Positions 10,299 to 21,223 are shown, counted from the stretch's first letter. The stretch: DNA of 64,000 bases from Tenacibaculum maritimum NCIMB 2154 (GCF_900119795.1 NZ_LT634361.1:1426001-1490000), one strand, 5' to 3'. Program-made: numbers and translations. Notes: generated from the sequence alone by a model not told the origin.

Positions 10299-10397
10299 TT
10301 AAAGGGTAATCGTCGTAGAAATAATAGTGCCAATAAAAGAACCCGCTACAGTTGTAGTAGTATTGTAAAAACGGATATTTCTTTTATTATCATTCAC
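10299..10397 (-). CDS. Candidate threonine/isoleucine-rich leader peptide of the thr operon
   Basis: A 32-codon open frame ending 110 bases before thrA. From a GTG at 10395-10397 it reads MNDNKRNIRFYNTTTTVAGS then FIGTIISTTITL. Eight of 32 residues are Thr and five are Ile, with four Thr codons in a row, as in known thr operon attenuator peptides. The frame has no ATG; the GTG is the only start between the upstream stop (TAA) and the Thr run. A short hairpin (ACCCT-TTAA-GGGGT) overlaps the stop codon, but no convincing T-tailed terminator lies between the peptide and thrA, so the mechanism is unproven. Role inferred from composition and position only. Confidence 0.5.
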   Translation of the reverse strand: MNDNKRNIRFYNTTTTVAGSFIGTIISTTITL

Positions 10398-10460
10398 TGG
10401 GGTAAAGCTACAAATTATAATTTAAAAAGAAAATTTTTCTAAAAAATAATTGAGGTTATA

Positions 10461-10498
10461 AAAAAAGCACAATCATTATTTACGATTGTGCTTTTTTA
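10461..10498 (-). terminator. Hairpin terminator after the M1 peptidase-side intergenic region
   Basis: AAAAAAGCACAATC and GATTGTGCTTTTTT form a 14-bp stem with a 9-nt loop, usable from either side. On the minus strand it lies downstream of the M1 peptidase gene only if read from the other side; in practice it lies between that gene's stop (10518) and the thr leader, ending the peptidase transcript. Confidence 0.85.
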
Positions 10499-10517
10499 TT
10501 GTAAGATATTTCTAAGA

Positions 10518-12755
10518 TTAATTTTTAACTTTTCTTTTGAAGGAATCAAATTTATTAAAATTCTTTCTAGGCCAGCTATTATTAGAAGTATCAACATCAG
10601 CTGTTTCTAAATCAGGATCAATCATAAAGCTTTTTATTTCTTTAGAAGAAGTAAATACCCTAAAAGCTTTTGCATCATCTTTCATCCAAATTTGAGCAGG
10701 AAATGTTTCTCTTTTCTTAGTTCCATCAGCATAAGTAAGTTCTATAATGATAGGCATTGGCAGCCCACCAGGTTTTTCAAACTCTACTTGATACATATAC
10801 TTAGGCAATTCTTTTAAGGCATTTTTCTTTTCAGCAGACAAAGTATTTATGTATTTTTCAATGGTTTCACTATTAGCATTTTCTTTTTTATCAGTCATAA
10901 AAACAATATCCCCTAAAGAGTCAAAATAAGCCTTAGCTCTAGGATTACTTTCAATTAATTGAGCAATTTTTTCGTTAGGTTTGTTTGTTAAAAATAAAGG
11001 TTTTACTTCTTTGATACCTATATCAGAATAATCTGTAGTATAAAACCATCCTCTCCAAAACCAATCTAGGTCCATACCAGAAGCATCTTCCATTGTTCTA
11101 AAAAAATCAGCTGGAGTAGGGTGTTTAAACATCCATCGTTGCGAGTAAGTTCTAAAAGCATAGTCAAATAACTCTGGTCCCATGATTGTTTGACGTAACA
11201 TATACAAACCAGCAGCAGGTTTGGTGTAAGCATTAGGTCCGAATTGATGAACTGCATCACCTTGAGTCATAATGGGAGATAAATTACTTTGGTCTCCACC
11301 CATATACCCTACGATATCTTTAGGCAAGTTACCTGTATTAAAATTTGGGTCGTAATCTAATTCAGCTAAAATTTCTACAAAAGAGTTTAGTCCTTCATCC
11401 ATCCATGTCCATTGACGTTCGTCAGAATTTACTATCATAGGAAAGAAGTTGTGACCTACCTCGTGCGTAATGACTCCGATCATTCTGTTTTTAGTTCTTT
11501 CAGAATAAGTTCCATCAGGATTCGGTCTTCCAAAATTAAAGCAAATCATAGGGTATTCCATTCCTTGATCTTCAGCATGTACAGAAACAGCCTTGCTGTA
11601 AGGATAATCAAAAGTTAGCTTAGAATACTCTTCTAAGGTATTTGCAACTACTCTAGTAGAATGCGCTTCCCATAAAGGATTCCCCTCTTTAGGGTAAAGA
11701 GAAACAGCCATGACAGTTTTACCGTTAATATCAACAGCCATTGCATCCCAAATATATTTTCTTGAAGAAGCAAAAGCATAATCACGAACGTTTTTCGCTT
11801 TAAAGTGCCATGTTTTAGTTTTATTGGAGTGTCCTTTTTCAGCAATTTCAGCTTCTTCTTGCGTAACTATAAAAACAGGATTTTTAAATGATTTTCTAGC
11901 TTTTTCGAAACGTTTACGTTGCTCTCTGGTTAGTACTTCTTTTTCATTTTGTAAGTCGCCAGTTGCATCTACAACATGGTCAGCAGGAACGGTTAACTTT
12001 ACCTCGTAATCACCAAACTCTAAGGCAAATTCACTTCTTCCCCAAAATTGCATATTTTGCCATCCTTCCACATTATCATATACAGCTAATCTAGGGAAAA
12101 ATTGAGCGATAGTATAGTTTTTGTTTCCATCAGGGAAAAGCTCATAGCCTGAGCGTCCACCATCTTTTCTGTAATTATTGATTAAATAATTCCATTTAAT
12201 TCTAAACTTAAACGTTTCTCCAGAAGCTAAAGGTTTAGGTAAATTTATGCGCATCATTGTGCGGTTGATGGTATATGATAAATTTTTACCATTAGGATAT
12301 TTCACCGCTTCAATCTTAAAACCGTAATCTAGTTTTCTTCCCATATTTTCTTTAACAAATTTTTCAGGTGTTAGAAAACTACTAGCTCCGGTAGATTTAG
12401 CTAGAGGGGTTTTAGAGTCAGCAGCGCGAACATTTTGATCCAATTGTACCCATAAGTATTCTAAATTGTCTTTAGAGTTATTATGGTAAGTAATCATTTC
12501 ATCTCCATATATACGATCTGTTTTTTCATCTAAGCGGAGATCCATTACATAGTCAACTTTTTGTTGTGTATAGTTATAACCAGGAGCACCAGAAGCTAAT
12601 CGAGTAGTTGTTGGAGTAGGTAAGACATCTTTTAATTGCCTAAATTTATTTTGATTTGTATGACCAGATTGCCGCTTTTTTTGAGGAGCTTCTTGGGCTG
12701 TAGCCCCAAAAGAAACAAATAAAGCGGAAAAAAGTAATGCTGCTAATTTCTTCAT
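10518..12755 (-). CDS. M1-family zinc metallopeptidase, secreted
   Basis: A 745-residue gluzincin aminopeptidase-like protein with a Sec signal peptide (MKKLAALLFSALFVSFGATAQ). The catalytic zinc site is HEVGH near residue 430 followed 18 residues later by the third ligand Glu in WMDEGLNSF. The M1 exopeptidase motif GxMEN is not obvious; EDQGMEYPMI occupies that position, so substrate preference may differ from classical aminopeptidase N. It probably acts in the periplasm or outside the cell. DUF6702 and carboxypeptidase-regulatory-like genes lie directly upstream on the same strand, a grouping I recall from other flavobacteria. Confidence 0.9.
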   Translation of the reverse strand: MKKLAALLFSALFVSFGATAQEAPQKKRQSGHTNQNKFRQLKDVLPTPTTTRLASGAPGYNYTQQKVDYVMDLRLDEKTDRIYGDEMITYHNNSKDNLEYLWVQLDQNVRAADSKTPLAKSTGASSFLTPEKFVKENMGRKLDYGFKIEAVKYPNGKNLSYTINRTMMRINLPKPLASGETFKFRIKWNYLINNYRKDGGRSGYELFPDGNKNYTIAQFFPRLAVYDNVEGWQNMQFWGRSEFALEFGDYEVKLTVPADHVVDATGDLQNEKEVLTREQRKRFEKARKSFKNPVFIVTQEEAEIAEKGHSNKTKTWHFKAKNVRDYAFASSRKYIWDAMAVDINGKTVMAVSLYPKEGNPLWEAHSTRVVANTLEEYSKLTFDYPYSKAVSVHAEDQGMEYPMICFNFGRPNPDGTYSERTKNRMIGVITHEVGHNFFPMIVNSDERQWTWMDEGLNSFVEILAELDYDPNFNTGNLPKDIVGYMGGDQSNLSPIMTQGDAVHQFGPNAYTKPAAGLYMLRQTIMGPELFDYAFRTYSQRWMFKHPTPADFFRTMEDASGMDLDWFWRGWFYTTDYSDIGIKEVKPLFLTNKPNEKIAQLIESNPRAKAYFDSLGDIVFMTDKKENANSETIEKYINTLSAEKKNALKELPKYMYQVEFEKPGGLPMPIIIELTYADGTKKRETFPAQIWMKDDAKAFRVFTSSKEIKSFMIDPDLETADVDTSNNSWPRKNFNKFDSFKRKVKN

Positions 12756-12834
12756 TTTGAATGATTAATATTGATTGTGATTTTGAATAAAGGCGGAAAA
12801 ATACTGAATAATCATCAGTTTATCGATTAAATTC

Positions 12835-13332
12835 TTAAAACTTTAACAAACCTTTATGGTTTTTTTTGGTAAATAATAAACTTTTATGTTGTTTACCTAT
12901 CTTGGTTTTAATAAGGTTTTGTTGTTCTAGAAAATAATTCATTAGAATTTTATTTTCAACCTCTATTGCTTTGACTAGAGGTATATTTTCAACTTCTAGA
13001 TAAAAATAAACAATATTTCCATCATATTCTTTTCCTATAAAGTTATATGTTTTGGAACTTCCATTAATTTTTATCTTAAAATTGGTTTCTAAATATTTGA
13101 TAAAATAAGTGTCAATATTTTGGAGTTCTTTATTGGTGGTAAGTTGTGCATCTATATGGTATGTTTGGTTAATGGCTGTTTCTATATCATCTATAAAAAG
13201 ATTCATTATTATTTGTACAGACTGGTGCTTCTCGTTAAAAGCTATTTGTGTTAGGCTTAAATAGTATTTATGTATAGAAAAAGATAAAAGAGAAATAGTA
13301 GTAAGTAATAATAATACTTTTTTAAGTTTCAT
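12835..13332 (-). CDS. DUF6702 family protein
   Basis: A 165-residue protein with an N-terminal hydrophobic signal or anchor (MKLKKVLLLLTTISLLSFS). The next segment, HKYYLSLTQIAFNEKHQSVQ, is the characteristic opening of DUF6702, a Bacteroidota family of unknown function usually next to M1 peptidases. The remainder alternates short strands (IDDIETAINQTY, FKIKINGSSKTYNF), consistent with a small beta-rich exported domain. It lies 80 bases upstream of the M1 peptidase gene on the same strand. No catalytic residues can be proposed. Confidence 0.75.
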   Translation of the reverse strand: MKLKKVLLLLTTISLLSFSIHKYYLSLTQIAFNEKHQSVQIIMNLFIDDIETAINQTYHIDAQLTTNKELQNIDTYFIKYLETNFKIKINGSSKTYNFIGKEYDGNIVYFYLEVENIPLVKAIEVENKILMNYFLEQQNLIKTKIGKQHKSLLFTKKNHKGLLKF

Positions 13333-13495
13333 AAAATAGGATTATAGGCTATTAAAAATTAATAAATGTGCCAAGTTACTGTTTTTTATATAATCTTTTT
13401 CTTTTGTGCTGATTTTTAGAAGAATGCTTGTTAAACTATAATGTGGGTCTTTTCTACTTCACTATTAGATAAGCTAGAATAGAGGAGACGATAGT

Positions 13496-14275
13496 CTATC
13501 TCTTAGAGAGTAAAGTACTATCTCTTTCTATTTGATAAGGGAATTTTTTACTTTCAGAAAGGAGTACTTCTACTAATTTTAGCTGATTCTCTTTTCTATA
13601 GTAATAAATAATATTTTTATCAATACAGTAATTTAAAAAACGATTGATATATGCTTTTTTGATGCTTAAATCAGTGATAAAAAAATCATCGGTAAAGTAT
13701 TTTCTTATAGCATTAAGTAGTTCATCCTCTTTTGCCATTTTATTTGCAGCTTCTCTTCTTTTAGAAAGGCCAGATACTTGACTCAAAATATGATCTAAGC
13801 TAAAAGAAATACCAGTGTTTATTTTAATAGACGCTTCCTTATTTTTTTTAGTTTTTTTAGTGTAAGGAAGTTTTAAAGTAGTAGCATTGATATCAGTAGA
13901 ATGATTAGCAATGCTTTTATCAATATAAAAAATACTTTTATTTTCGCCAACCACTACTTCGTTCAAAATAATTGATTTTTCAGTTAATGGAACAATAAGG
14001 GAGGGGATATCGAGTTTTTTTGTGTCAATTACAAGTGTTTTATTTCGTAAGTTTACATGAGAAAAAGAAATGGAATCTCCTTTTGAGGCATAGATTTCAA
14101 ATATTCCATAATTGTTAGAAATAGTTCCTGCTTTCGTATTTTTATTGGTAATATGTACATCAGAAACTGGAATATTTTGTAACAATATTTTTCCTTTAAT
14201 AAGATGTTTACCTTCTTGTGCAAAAGTAACGCTTAAGATGAATAATAATGTAACTAAAAGCACGCTTTTTTTCAT
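13496..14275 (-). CDS. Secreted carboxypeptidase-regulatory-like domain protein
   Basis: A 259-residue protein with signal peptide MKKSVLLVTLLFILSVTFAQ. Residues about 25-100 (LIKGKILLQNIPVSDVHITN, GTISNNYGIFEIYASKGDSI) match the CarboxypepD_reg-like fold that often precedes TonB-dependent receptors, but no receptor barrel follows. The C-terminal 150 residues are charged and helical, with no motif I recognise. It lies upstream of the DUF6702 and M1 peptidase genes on the same strand. A surface or periplasmic scaffold role is only a guess. Confidence 0.75.
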   Translation of the reverse strand: MKKSVLLVTLLFILSVTFAQEGKHLIKGKILLQNIPVSDVHITNKNTKAGTISNNYGIFEIYASKGDSISFSHVNLRNKTLVIDTKKLDIPSLIVPLTEKSIILNEVVVGENKSIFYIDKSIANHSTDINATTLKLPYTKKTKKNKEASIKINTGISFSLDHILSQVSGLSKRREAANKMAKEDELLNAIRKYFTDDFFITDLSIKKAYINRFLNYCIDKNIIYYYRKENQLKLVEVLLSESKKFPYQIERDSTLLSKR

Positions 14276-14339
14276 ATTTACAAATAAAAGAAGTCTTTTT
14301 CTTAAAAATGTATTAATGAACTTTTAATTTTTTGTTAAA

Positions 14340-14376
14340 TTAATAAGGCTTTTGTTTTAAACAAAAGCCTTATTAA
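14340..14376 (-). terminator. Strong hairpin terminator after the DEAD-box helicase gene
   Basis: TTAATAAGGCTTTTGTTT and AACAAAAGCCTTATTAA form an almost uninterrupted stem of about 17 bp between the helicase stop (14396) and the next minus-strand gene. Confidence 0.85.
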
Positions 14377-14395
14377 TTAGTTTTTTGATAGAAGA

Positions 14396-16201
14396 TTAAC
14401 GTTCTCTGCGTCTTCTTCCAAAACTCCCAGTTTTTCTACTGCTAGATGCTCTATCAGATCTGTCAGAATGCCTAGATTTTTTTCCTGAATCATTTTTATT
14501 AGAAAATTCAGCACTTCTACGTCTTCCAAAATCTCCTCCTTTTTTCCCGCCGAAAGGTTTTTTTCCTCTTCGTCTTTTTCCTCTACCAGAACGATCTTTA
14601 TTAGTAATTTCGATATTAACAGAGCGTCCATCGAAATCAGGACTATTTAATTGAAAGGCTTCCAGTGTTTTTTCTTCATAATTTTTATCTATTTCGAAGA
14701 AAGAGAAGGTATCTAAAATATCAATAGCACCTATTTCTACCTTATCCCCAATATTTTGGTCGTTGATTAATCCAATTAATTTACCTGGATTTAGTTTATC
14801 TTTACGACCGATATTAATGAAGAAACGAGTCATGTTTTCATTATCGCTTCTTCCTCTAGAGTTACTTTTTGAAGATAAATCATTTAAATCAGGGGCATTT
14901 TCATAGTACGATAAAAATGAGTTGAATTCTAATGAGACAAATTTTTGAATTAGTTCTTCACGACTTAATTCTTCTAGCTTTTCATATATATTAGGAAGGA
15001 AATCATTGATTTGAGAAGTATTAACCTCTGCATTTTGAACCTTATCGATTAAATGAAATAATTGATTTTGACAAATTTCTTTTCCAGAAGGAACAGGTGT
15101 ATGAATAAATTTCTTTTTAATGATACGTTCAATGGGTCTTAATCTTCCTTGCTCTTTTTTAGTAACTAGAGCAATTGAAATCCCTTTGTTTCCAGCCCTA
15201 CCAGTACGACCACTACGGTGATTGTAGTTTTCAATTTGGTCTGGTAATTTATGGTTGATTACATGCGTTAAGTTATTTACATCTAATCCACGTGCAGCAA
15301 CATCAGTAGCTACTAATATTTGAACTCTTTTTTTGCGGAATTTATTCATTACACTATCTCTTTGTGCTTGAGATAAATCACCATGAAGAGCATCAGCACT
15401 ATATCCATCTTTTATTAAATTATCGGCAACTTCTTGAGTTTCACGACGAGTCCTACAGAATACAATCCCGTAGATATTTGGATTTAAATCGGCCACTCTT
15501 TTTAAAGCAGGATAACGAGTTCTTTCTGTAACAAGATAATATTCATGACTTACATTGTCAGATCCTTGATTTTTTTCACCTGAAGTAATTTCAACAGGAT
15601 TGGTCATGTAGTTTTTAGCAATAGCTTCAACTTCTCTAGGAAAGGTGGCTGAAAAAAGCAATGTTTGCTTTGTTTCTGGGGTTGCTTCTAAGACTTTATC
15701 TAATTCGTCTTTAAAGCCCATATTTAACATTTCATCAGCTTCATCTAAAACTAACCATTGAATATTTCCTAGTTTTAGGGCTCTACGATTTATTAGATCT
15801 ACCGTCCTACCAGGAGTACCAACCACAATTTGTGCTCCTTTTTTCAAACCTCTGATCTGTTCTTCTATGTTAGATCCTCCATATACTGTAACAACCTTTA
15901 AGTTTGGTAAATACTTAGAGAAATCTTTGATGTTATTTCCTATTTGAACAGCGAGTTCACGGGTAGGAGATAAGATGATAGCTTGTGTATTTTTATTACT
16001 ATCATCAATTAATTCAAGAAGAGGTAAGCTAAATGCAGCTGTTTTACCTGTTCCCGTTTGAGCAAAAGCTTTTAAGTCATCAGTAGATGATATAATTTGA
16101 GGGATTGCTTTTTCTTGGATAACTGTAGGTTTTTCATAACCTAAATCAGTTAACGCTTTGTTTATAGGCTCTTTTAAGCCTAACTCTAAAAATGTTGACA
16201 T
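14396..16201 (-). CDS. DEAD-box ATP-dependent RNA helicase with DbpA-like RNA-binding domain
   Basis: A 601-residue RNA helicase when started at the ATG at 16199-16201 (MSTFLELGLKEPINKAL). Motifs: Q-motif PTVIQEKAIPQI, Walker A AQTGTGKT, PTRELAVQ, VGTPGRT, DEAD box VLDEADEM, SAT, and HRSGRTGRAG. After the two RecA domains a DbpA-type RNA-binding domain is visible (RFFINIGRKDKLNPGKLIGL), then a basic Arg/Gly/Lys tail. The frame is open 39 codons further upstream, but that would run back past the likely promoter. Such proteins act in ribosome assembly or mRNA turnover, often in the cold. A 5' leader of about 100 nt with a hairpin precedes it. Confidence 0.93.
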   Translation of the reverse strand: MSTFLELGLKEPINKALTDLGYEKPTVIQEKAIPQIISSTDDLKAFAQTGTGKTAAFSLPLLELIDDSNKNTQAIILSPTRELAVQIGNNIKDFSKYLPNLKVVTVYGGSNIEEQIRGLKKGAQIVVGTPGRTVDLINRRALKLGNIQWLVLDEADEMLNMGFKDELDKVLEATPETKQTLLFSATFPREVEAIAKNYMTNPVEITSGEKNQGSDNVSHEYYLVTERTRYPALKRVADLNPNIYGIVFCRTRRETQEVADNLIKDGYSADALHGDLSQAQRDSVMNKFRKKRVQILVATDVAARGLDVNNLTHVINHKLPDQIENYNHRSGRTGRAGNKGISIALVTKKEQGRLRPIERIIKKKFIHTPVPSGKEICQNQLFHLIDKVQNAEVNTSQINDFLPNIYEKLEELSREELIQKFVSLEFNSFLSYYENAPDLNDLSSKSNSRGRSDNENMTRFFINIGRKDKLNPGKLIGLINDQNIGDKVEIGAIDILDTFSFFEIDKNYEEKTLEAFQLNSPDFDGRSVNIEITNKDRSGRGKRRRGKKPFGGKKGGDFGRRRSAEFSNKNDSGKKSRHSDRSDRASSSRKTGSFGRRRRER

Positions 16202-16307
16202 ACTGTGTTTTTTTGAAGAATTCACAGACGCCCACCTGTAAATTCGTATTCTTAATTCGACATTGACTTTATTGATAAAAACAGAATGTTTCATCAATAA
16301 AATCGCG

Positions 16308-16315
16308 CAAAGGTA
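16308..16315 (-). promoter_or_regulatory. Bacteroidota -7 box of the helicase gene
   Basis: On the minus strand this reads TACCTTTG, an exact match to TANNTTTG. It would start transcription near 16302 and give a leader of about 100 nt, containing the inverted repeat TTATTGAT/ATCAATAA, before the ATG at 16201. Confidence 0.55.
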
Positions 16316-16345
16316 CATTAAAAAAATGGATACAACTATGAAAGT

Positions 16346-17710
16346 TTATTTTTCGAGTTCTTGAAGTTGTTTTAAAATCTTCATAGAGTTAAATGAACTA
16401 AATCCATTTTGTATTACTCCATTCTCGCTAACTAGTACAGTTCTTGGGTATTTACTAGTTAAAAATTGATAAGCTTTACTATTATCTTTTAAATAATACT
16501 GTTCCTTGGTATTCATTTTTCTAGAGTAATAGTCATTATTGCCAATCATATTTATAATAACAAATTGAATACCAGGAACTTTTTTAGATAAAAAGTTAGT
16601 TCTTGAAGCTACCGTATTGCTAAGAGAATGATCGGTATTCCTAAAATATACAGCGCTTTTCTTTCCTTTAATTACTTTTCGAATATCTAGGCTATCTCCA
16701 TTGGAGTTCATAACATTAAAGCTAGGAAAAGAATCTTTTCTTCTTAATTGTTTTGCATCATTTAGGAGCCGTTGTATTTCTTTTTTATCTTTTATAGAGG
16801 TATTTAGTTTAAAAAAGGTGTAAAAAGAATTTTTATTAATATCGCAACTAGATTTTCTGTAAAAATACTTCACAGTGGCATGTTTAAGATAGGTGTTTTT
16901 AAGTTTTTCGGAACTGATATTATTATCAATAGCTTTTAATAAAGCAACCGTAAATTCATCAGTATCTTTTTGGAATCCTTGTTGGTAAACATCATTATAT
17001 ATTTTACCAATTACATAGTCGCTATAAGTACTAAAAAACATAATAGAATCTAGCCCCATATTGATACTTTTTCTATGCTTAAAAAAGCTAGGTAGATTTA
17101 TAGGGTTGATGGTAGGTTTATAGTTTACAGTATAACATTCTAATTCACTATATAAAGGGAATATAAAAGAGATATTTAAAATTTCTAAAAATTTATTAGA
17201 AACATTAGGATTGTTGATTTTGAATTCTTCAATTTGTTTTAGATTAACCTGTTTTAAAGAATCTATCTTTGCTTTAAATTTGCTAGGAGGTAACTGATGC
17301 AGATTATGAAAAAACTGTTCTTTTTTTTCGGCATCTAAAAAAGAATTAATTAAAATATTATTTTTGTTAGCACTAGAACCACTAAAAACCAAAGATTCAT
17401 CAAAATCCCAAGTGTTCAAACGTATTAACAGGCTATCATTAGGTTCTAAATAAATATATTGATGTTCTGGACCGTGTTTAAAATAATACAATCCTTCCTT
17501 TATATTATTAAACTTTCTAGAAAAAGTATGATCTTCATTCAGTTTTATGCTATCCAAAACTTTATCATGATTAAAAAGTATGATGTAATCTGATTTAGGA
17601 TTGATTATTTTTCCGCCCAAGTAAGCAGTGTTATTTTCCTTTGATTCTTTACAAGCAAAGACGATAGAGAGGAGGAAAAAGGGGATAATGTATTTCATTT
17701 TTGCATTCAT
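16346..17710 (-). CDS. Lipoprotein with C-terminal thioredoxin-like domain
   Basis: A 454-residue predicted lipoprotein; the signal ends in SIVFACKES, with the lipobox Cys near residue 20. An N-terminal beta region (about 25-110, AYLGGKIINPKSDYIILFN) resembles the DUF4369-like head of TlpA-type proteins. A helical middle follows, and the C-terminal ~120 residues (SFPSFNVMNSNGDSLDIRKV, KSAVYFRNTD, KYPRTVLVSENGVI) look like a thioredoxin fold. The redox CxxC is missing: the expected position reads RNTDHS. It is therefore unlikely to be a thiol oxidoreductase. A minus-strand -7 box, TACTTTTG, lies at 17739-17746. Start is 17710, or the second Met at 17698. Confidence 0.75.
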   Translation of the reverse strand: MNAKMKYIIPFFLLSIVFACKESKENNTAYLGGKIINPKSDYIILFNHDKVLDSIKLNEDHTFSRKFNNIKEGLYYFKHGPEHQYIYLEPNDSLLIRLNTWDFDESLVFSGSSANKNNILINSFLDAEKKEQFFHNLHQLPPSKFKAKIDSLKQVNLKQIEEFKINNPNVSNKFLEILNISFIFPLYSELECYTVNYKPTINPINLPSFFKHRKSINMGLDSIMFFSTYSDYVIGKIYNDVYQQGFQKDTDEFTVALLKAIDNNISSEKLKNTYLKHATVKYFYRKSSCDINKNSFYTFFKLNTSIKDKKEIQRLLNDAKQLRRKDSFPSFNVMNSNGDSLDIRKVIKGKKSAVYFRNTDHSLSNTVASRTNFLSKKVPGIQFVIINMIGNNDYYSRKMNTKEQYYLKDNSKAYQFLTSKYPRTVLVSENGVIQNGFSSFNSMKILKQLQELEK

Positions 17711-17908
17711 TCAATGAAAATCGATCTTTATATAATTACAAAAGTACATATCTGCCTCAGATATAGATGTTAATTCGTTGTTAAAAGAATTATTTTAACA
17801 AGAAGAGGGGCAGGTATGCGTTAGAATTAACGAGGGCTAAAGTATGCATAATGAAGTAAATAATCAAATTCTAAAATTTGTGGTATAATTTATAATTATC
17901 GTTTTTAG

Positions 17909-19564
<1,656 letters not shown>

Positions 19565-19608
19565 GGAAAATAAACAACCAAGGATGACCTTGATATCTTT
19601 ATAAAATT

Positions 19609-19645
19609 AAAAAAACCATGTTTTGATAAAAAGCATGGTTTTTTT
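19609..19645. terminator. Bidirectional terminator between abc-F and oxyR
   Basis: AAAAAACCATG and CATGGTTTTTTT form an 11-bp stem around a 13-nt loop, placed between the convergent genes. Confidence 0.8.
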
Positions 19646-19658
19646 ATGTATTCTTATG

Positions 19659-20612
19659 TTATTTGGCGTGCTGTTTTTTATGTAAGGGACTTATTATTTT
19701 TACATCGCTAAAAGAAATAGCACCGCGAACAACACTGTCAATAATCTCTTTTAGAGCTTTTATTAACTGCATCTTAAGTTGTGATTTGTGGTAAATTAGG
19801 CTAACTTCTCTAGCAGGAGGAGGGCTAGTGAATTCACGTAAATGGCTTTTATCTTCTTTGTTTAAATCTAGGGTATGTAAATAAGGTAGTAGGGTCATTC
19901 CTAAGCCCTCTTTGGATAATTTAATTAAGGTAGAAAAACTACCGCTTTCTAATTGAAAGTGCTTACAGCCATTGTTTTTATAAGTTCTGCAAAGGTTAAT
20001 AATGCTGTCTTTAAAGCAATGACCATCTTCTAAGAGAAGGATGTCATCCATTTCCAACTCATCAACATTAATGAGTTTTTGATTAAATAAGCGATGTCCT
20101 TCAGGGATGAGTCCTACAAAAGGCTCATAATATAATGGGCGTTCTTTAATGGCTTCATTTTCCAAAGGAGTAGCAGCAATAGCGGCATCTATATGGCCAT
20201 CAGTTAATTTTCTAACAATTTCTTCAGTAGTAAGTTCTTCAACAATTAGCTTTACTTTTGGATATTTCTTAGTGAAATTATTCAAAAACATAGGCAATAG
20301 TGTAGGCATAACGGTAGGGATGATTCCTAATTTGAATTCACCTCCTATATACCCTTTTTGTTGATGAACGATATCAATAATTCTATTGCTTTCATCAACG
20401 ATAACTTTTGCTTGTTCAACAATTCGCTTTCCAACCTCTGTTAATTCTATAGGTTTTTTAGAGCGATTGAAAATTTTTACTTCTAGTTCTTCTTCTAATT
20501 TTTGAATTTGCATACTCAATGTAGGTTGAGTTACAAAGCTGTGTTCCGCCGCAATGGTAAAATTATGGTATTCTGCGACTGATAAAACGTACTTAAGTTG
20601 GGAAATAGTCAT
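19659..20612 (-). CDS. oxyR: Hydrogen-peroxide sensor, LysR-family regulator OxyR
   Basis: A 317-residue LysR-type regulator. The N-terminal winged HTH reads MTISQLKYVLSVAEYHNFTI then FVTQPTLSMQIQKLEEEL. In the sensor domain, GHCFKDSIINLC has two Cys exactly nine residues apart, the same spacing as the redox pair Cys199/Cys208 of E. coli OxyR. Oxidation to a disulfide would activate transcription. It is divergent from dps, a classic OxyR target, across a 113-base gap; that gap holds a palindrome and the dps promoter. Confidence 0.92.
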   Translation of the reverse strand: MTISQLKYVLSVAEYHNFTIAAEHSFVTQPTLSMQIQKLEEELEVKIFNRSKKPIELTEVGKRIVEQAKVIVDESNRIIDIVHQQKGYIGGEFKLGIIPTVMPTLLPMFLNNFTKKYPKVKLIVEELTTEEIVRKLTDGHIDAAIAATPLENEAIKERPLYYEPFVGLIPEGHRLFNQKLINVDELEMDDILLLEDGHCFKDSIINLCRTYKNNGCKHFQLESGSFSTLIKLSKEGLGMTLLPYLHTLDLNKEDKSHLREFTSPPPAREVSLIYHKSQLKMQLIKALKEIIDSVVRGAISFSDVKIISPLHKKQHAK

Positions 20613-20672
20613 TGTATAAAAAATTTTGATAAAGGTATTAAATCTATCAATTTATTTTTATGATAAAAAAAT

Positions 20673-20692
20673 GTTAATTTAAGTTAACTTTG
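20673..20692 (+). promoter_or_regulatory. dps promoter with overlapping inverted repeat
   Basis: The -7 box TAACTTTG (20685-20692) matches TANNTTTG exactly. Overlapping it, GTTAATTTAAGTTAAC (20673-20688) is an interrupted palindrome, a candidate regulator site, most plausibly for OxyR given the divergent gene. Binding is inference. Confidence 0.45.
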
Positions 20693-20725
20693 AGGTATAA
20701 AAATTAACAATAGAAAAACATAATA

Positions 20726-21196
20726 ATGAATACAACAATTTTAGGATTAGATAAAGTAAAAACAGCAGAATTAGTACAAGAATTAAATGTATTATTAGCG
20801 AACTTCCAAGTTTATTATCAAAATGCGAGAGGGTTACATTGGAATATTAAAGGGAAGAATTTTTTTGAACTTCATATGAAGTTTGAAGAGTTTTATACAG
20901 ATGCTCAAGAGAAAGTAGATTTGATAGCAGAGCGTATTTTGACATTACAGGGAACCCCGTTGCATACTTTTGAAGATTATGTAAAATTATCAAAAGTACC
21001 TGTAGGAAAAGAAGTTTCTAATGATGAAGAAGCGGTAAACTTAATCGTAGCGTCGTTATCAGAATTATTGAAATTAGAGAGAATTATTTTAGAATTGGCA
21101 GATGAAGCAGATGATGAAGGAACAAATTCGATGATGAGTGATTTTATAGCAGAACAAGAAAAAACAGTATGGATGATGAATGCTTGGTTGGGTTAG
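20726..21196 (+). CDS. dps: DNA-protecting ferritin-like protein Dps
   Basis: A 156-residue ferritin-fold miniferritin, the usual length. It forms dodecamers that oxidise and store iron with hydrogen peroxide and shield DNA. The ferroxidase-site helices are visible: YQNARGLHWNIKGKNFFELH with the conserved His and Trp, then MKFEEFYTDAQEKVDLIAER with the Asp/Glu ligands. The gene is divergent from oxyR and is followed by a hairpin terminator, so it is probably monocistronic and peroxide-induced. Confidence 0.95.
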   Translation: MNTTILGLDKVKTAELVQELNVLLANFQVYYQNARGLHWNIKGKNFFELHMKFEEFYTDAQEKVDLIAERILTLQGTPLHTFEDYVKLSKVPVGKEVSNDEEAVNLIVASLSELLKLERIILELADEADDEGTNSMMSDFIAEQEKTVWMMNAWLG

Positions 21197-21223
21197 TGGA
21201 ACGAAGTTGAATTAGTTTTAAAA

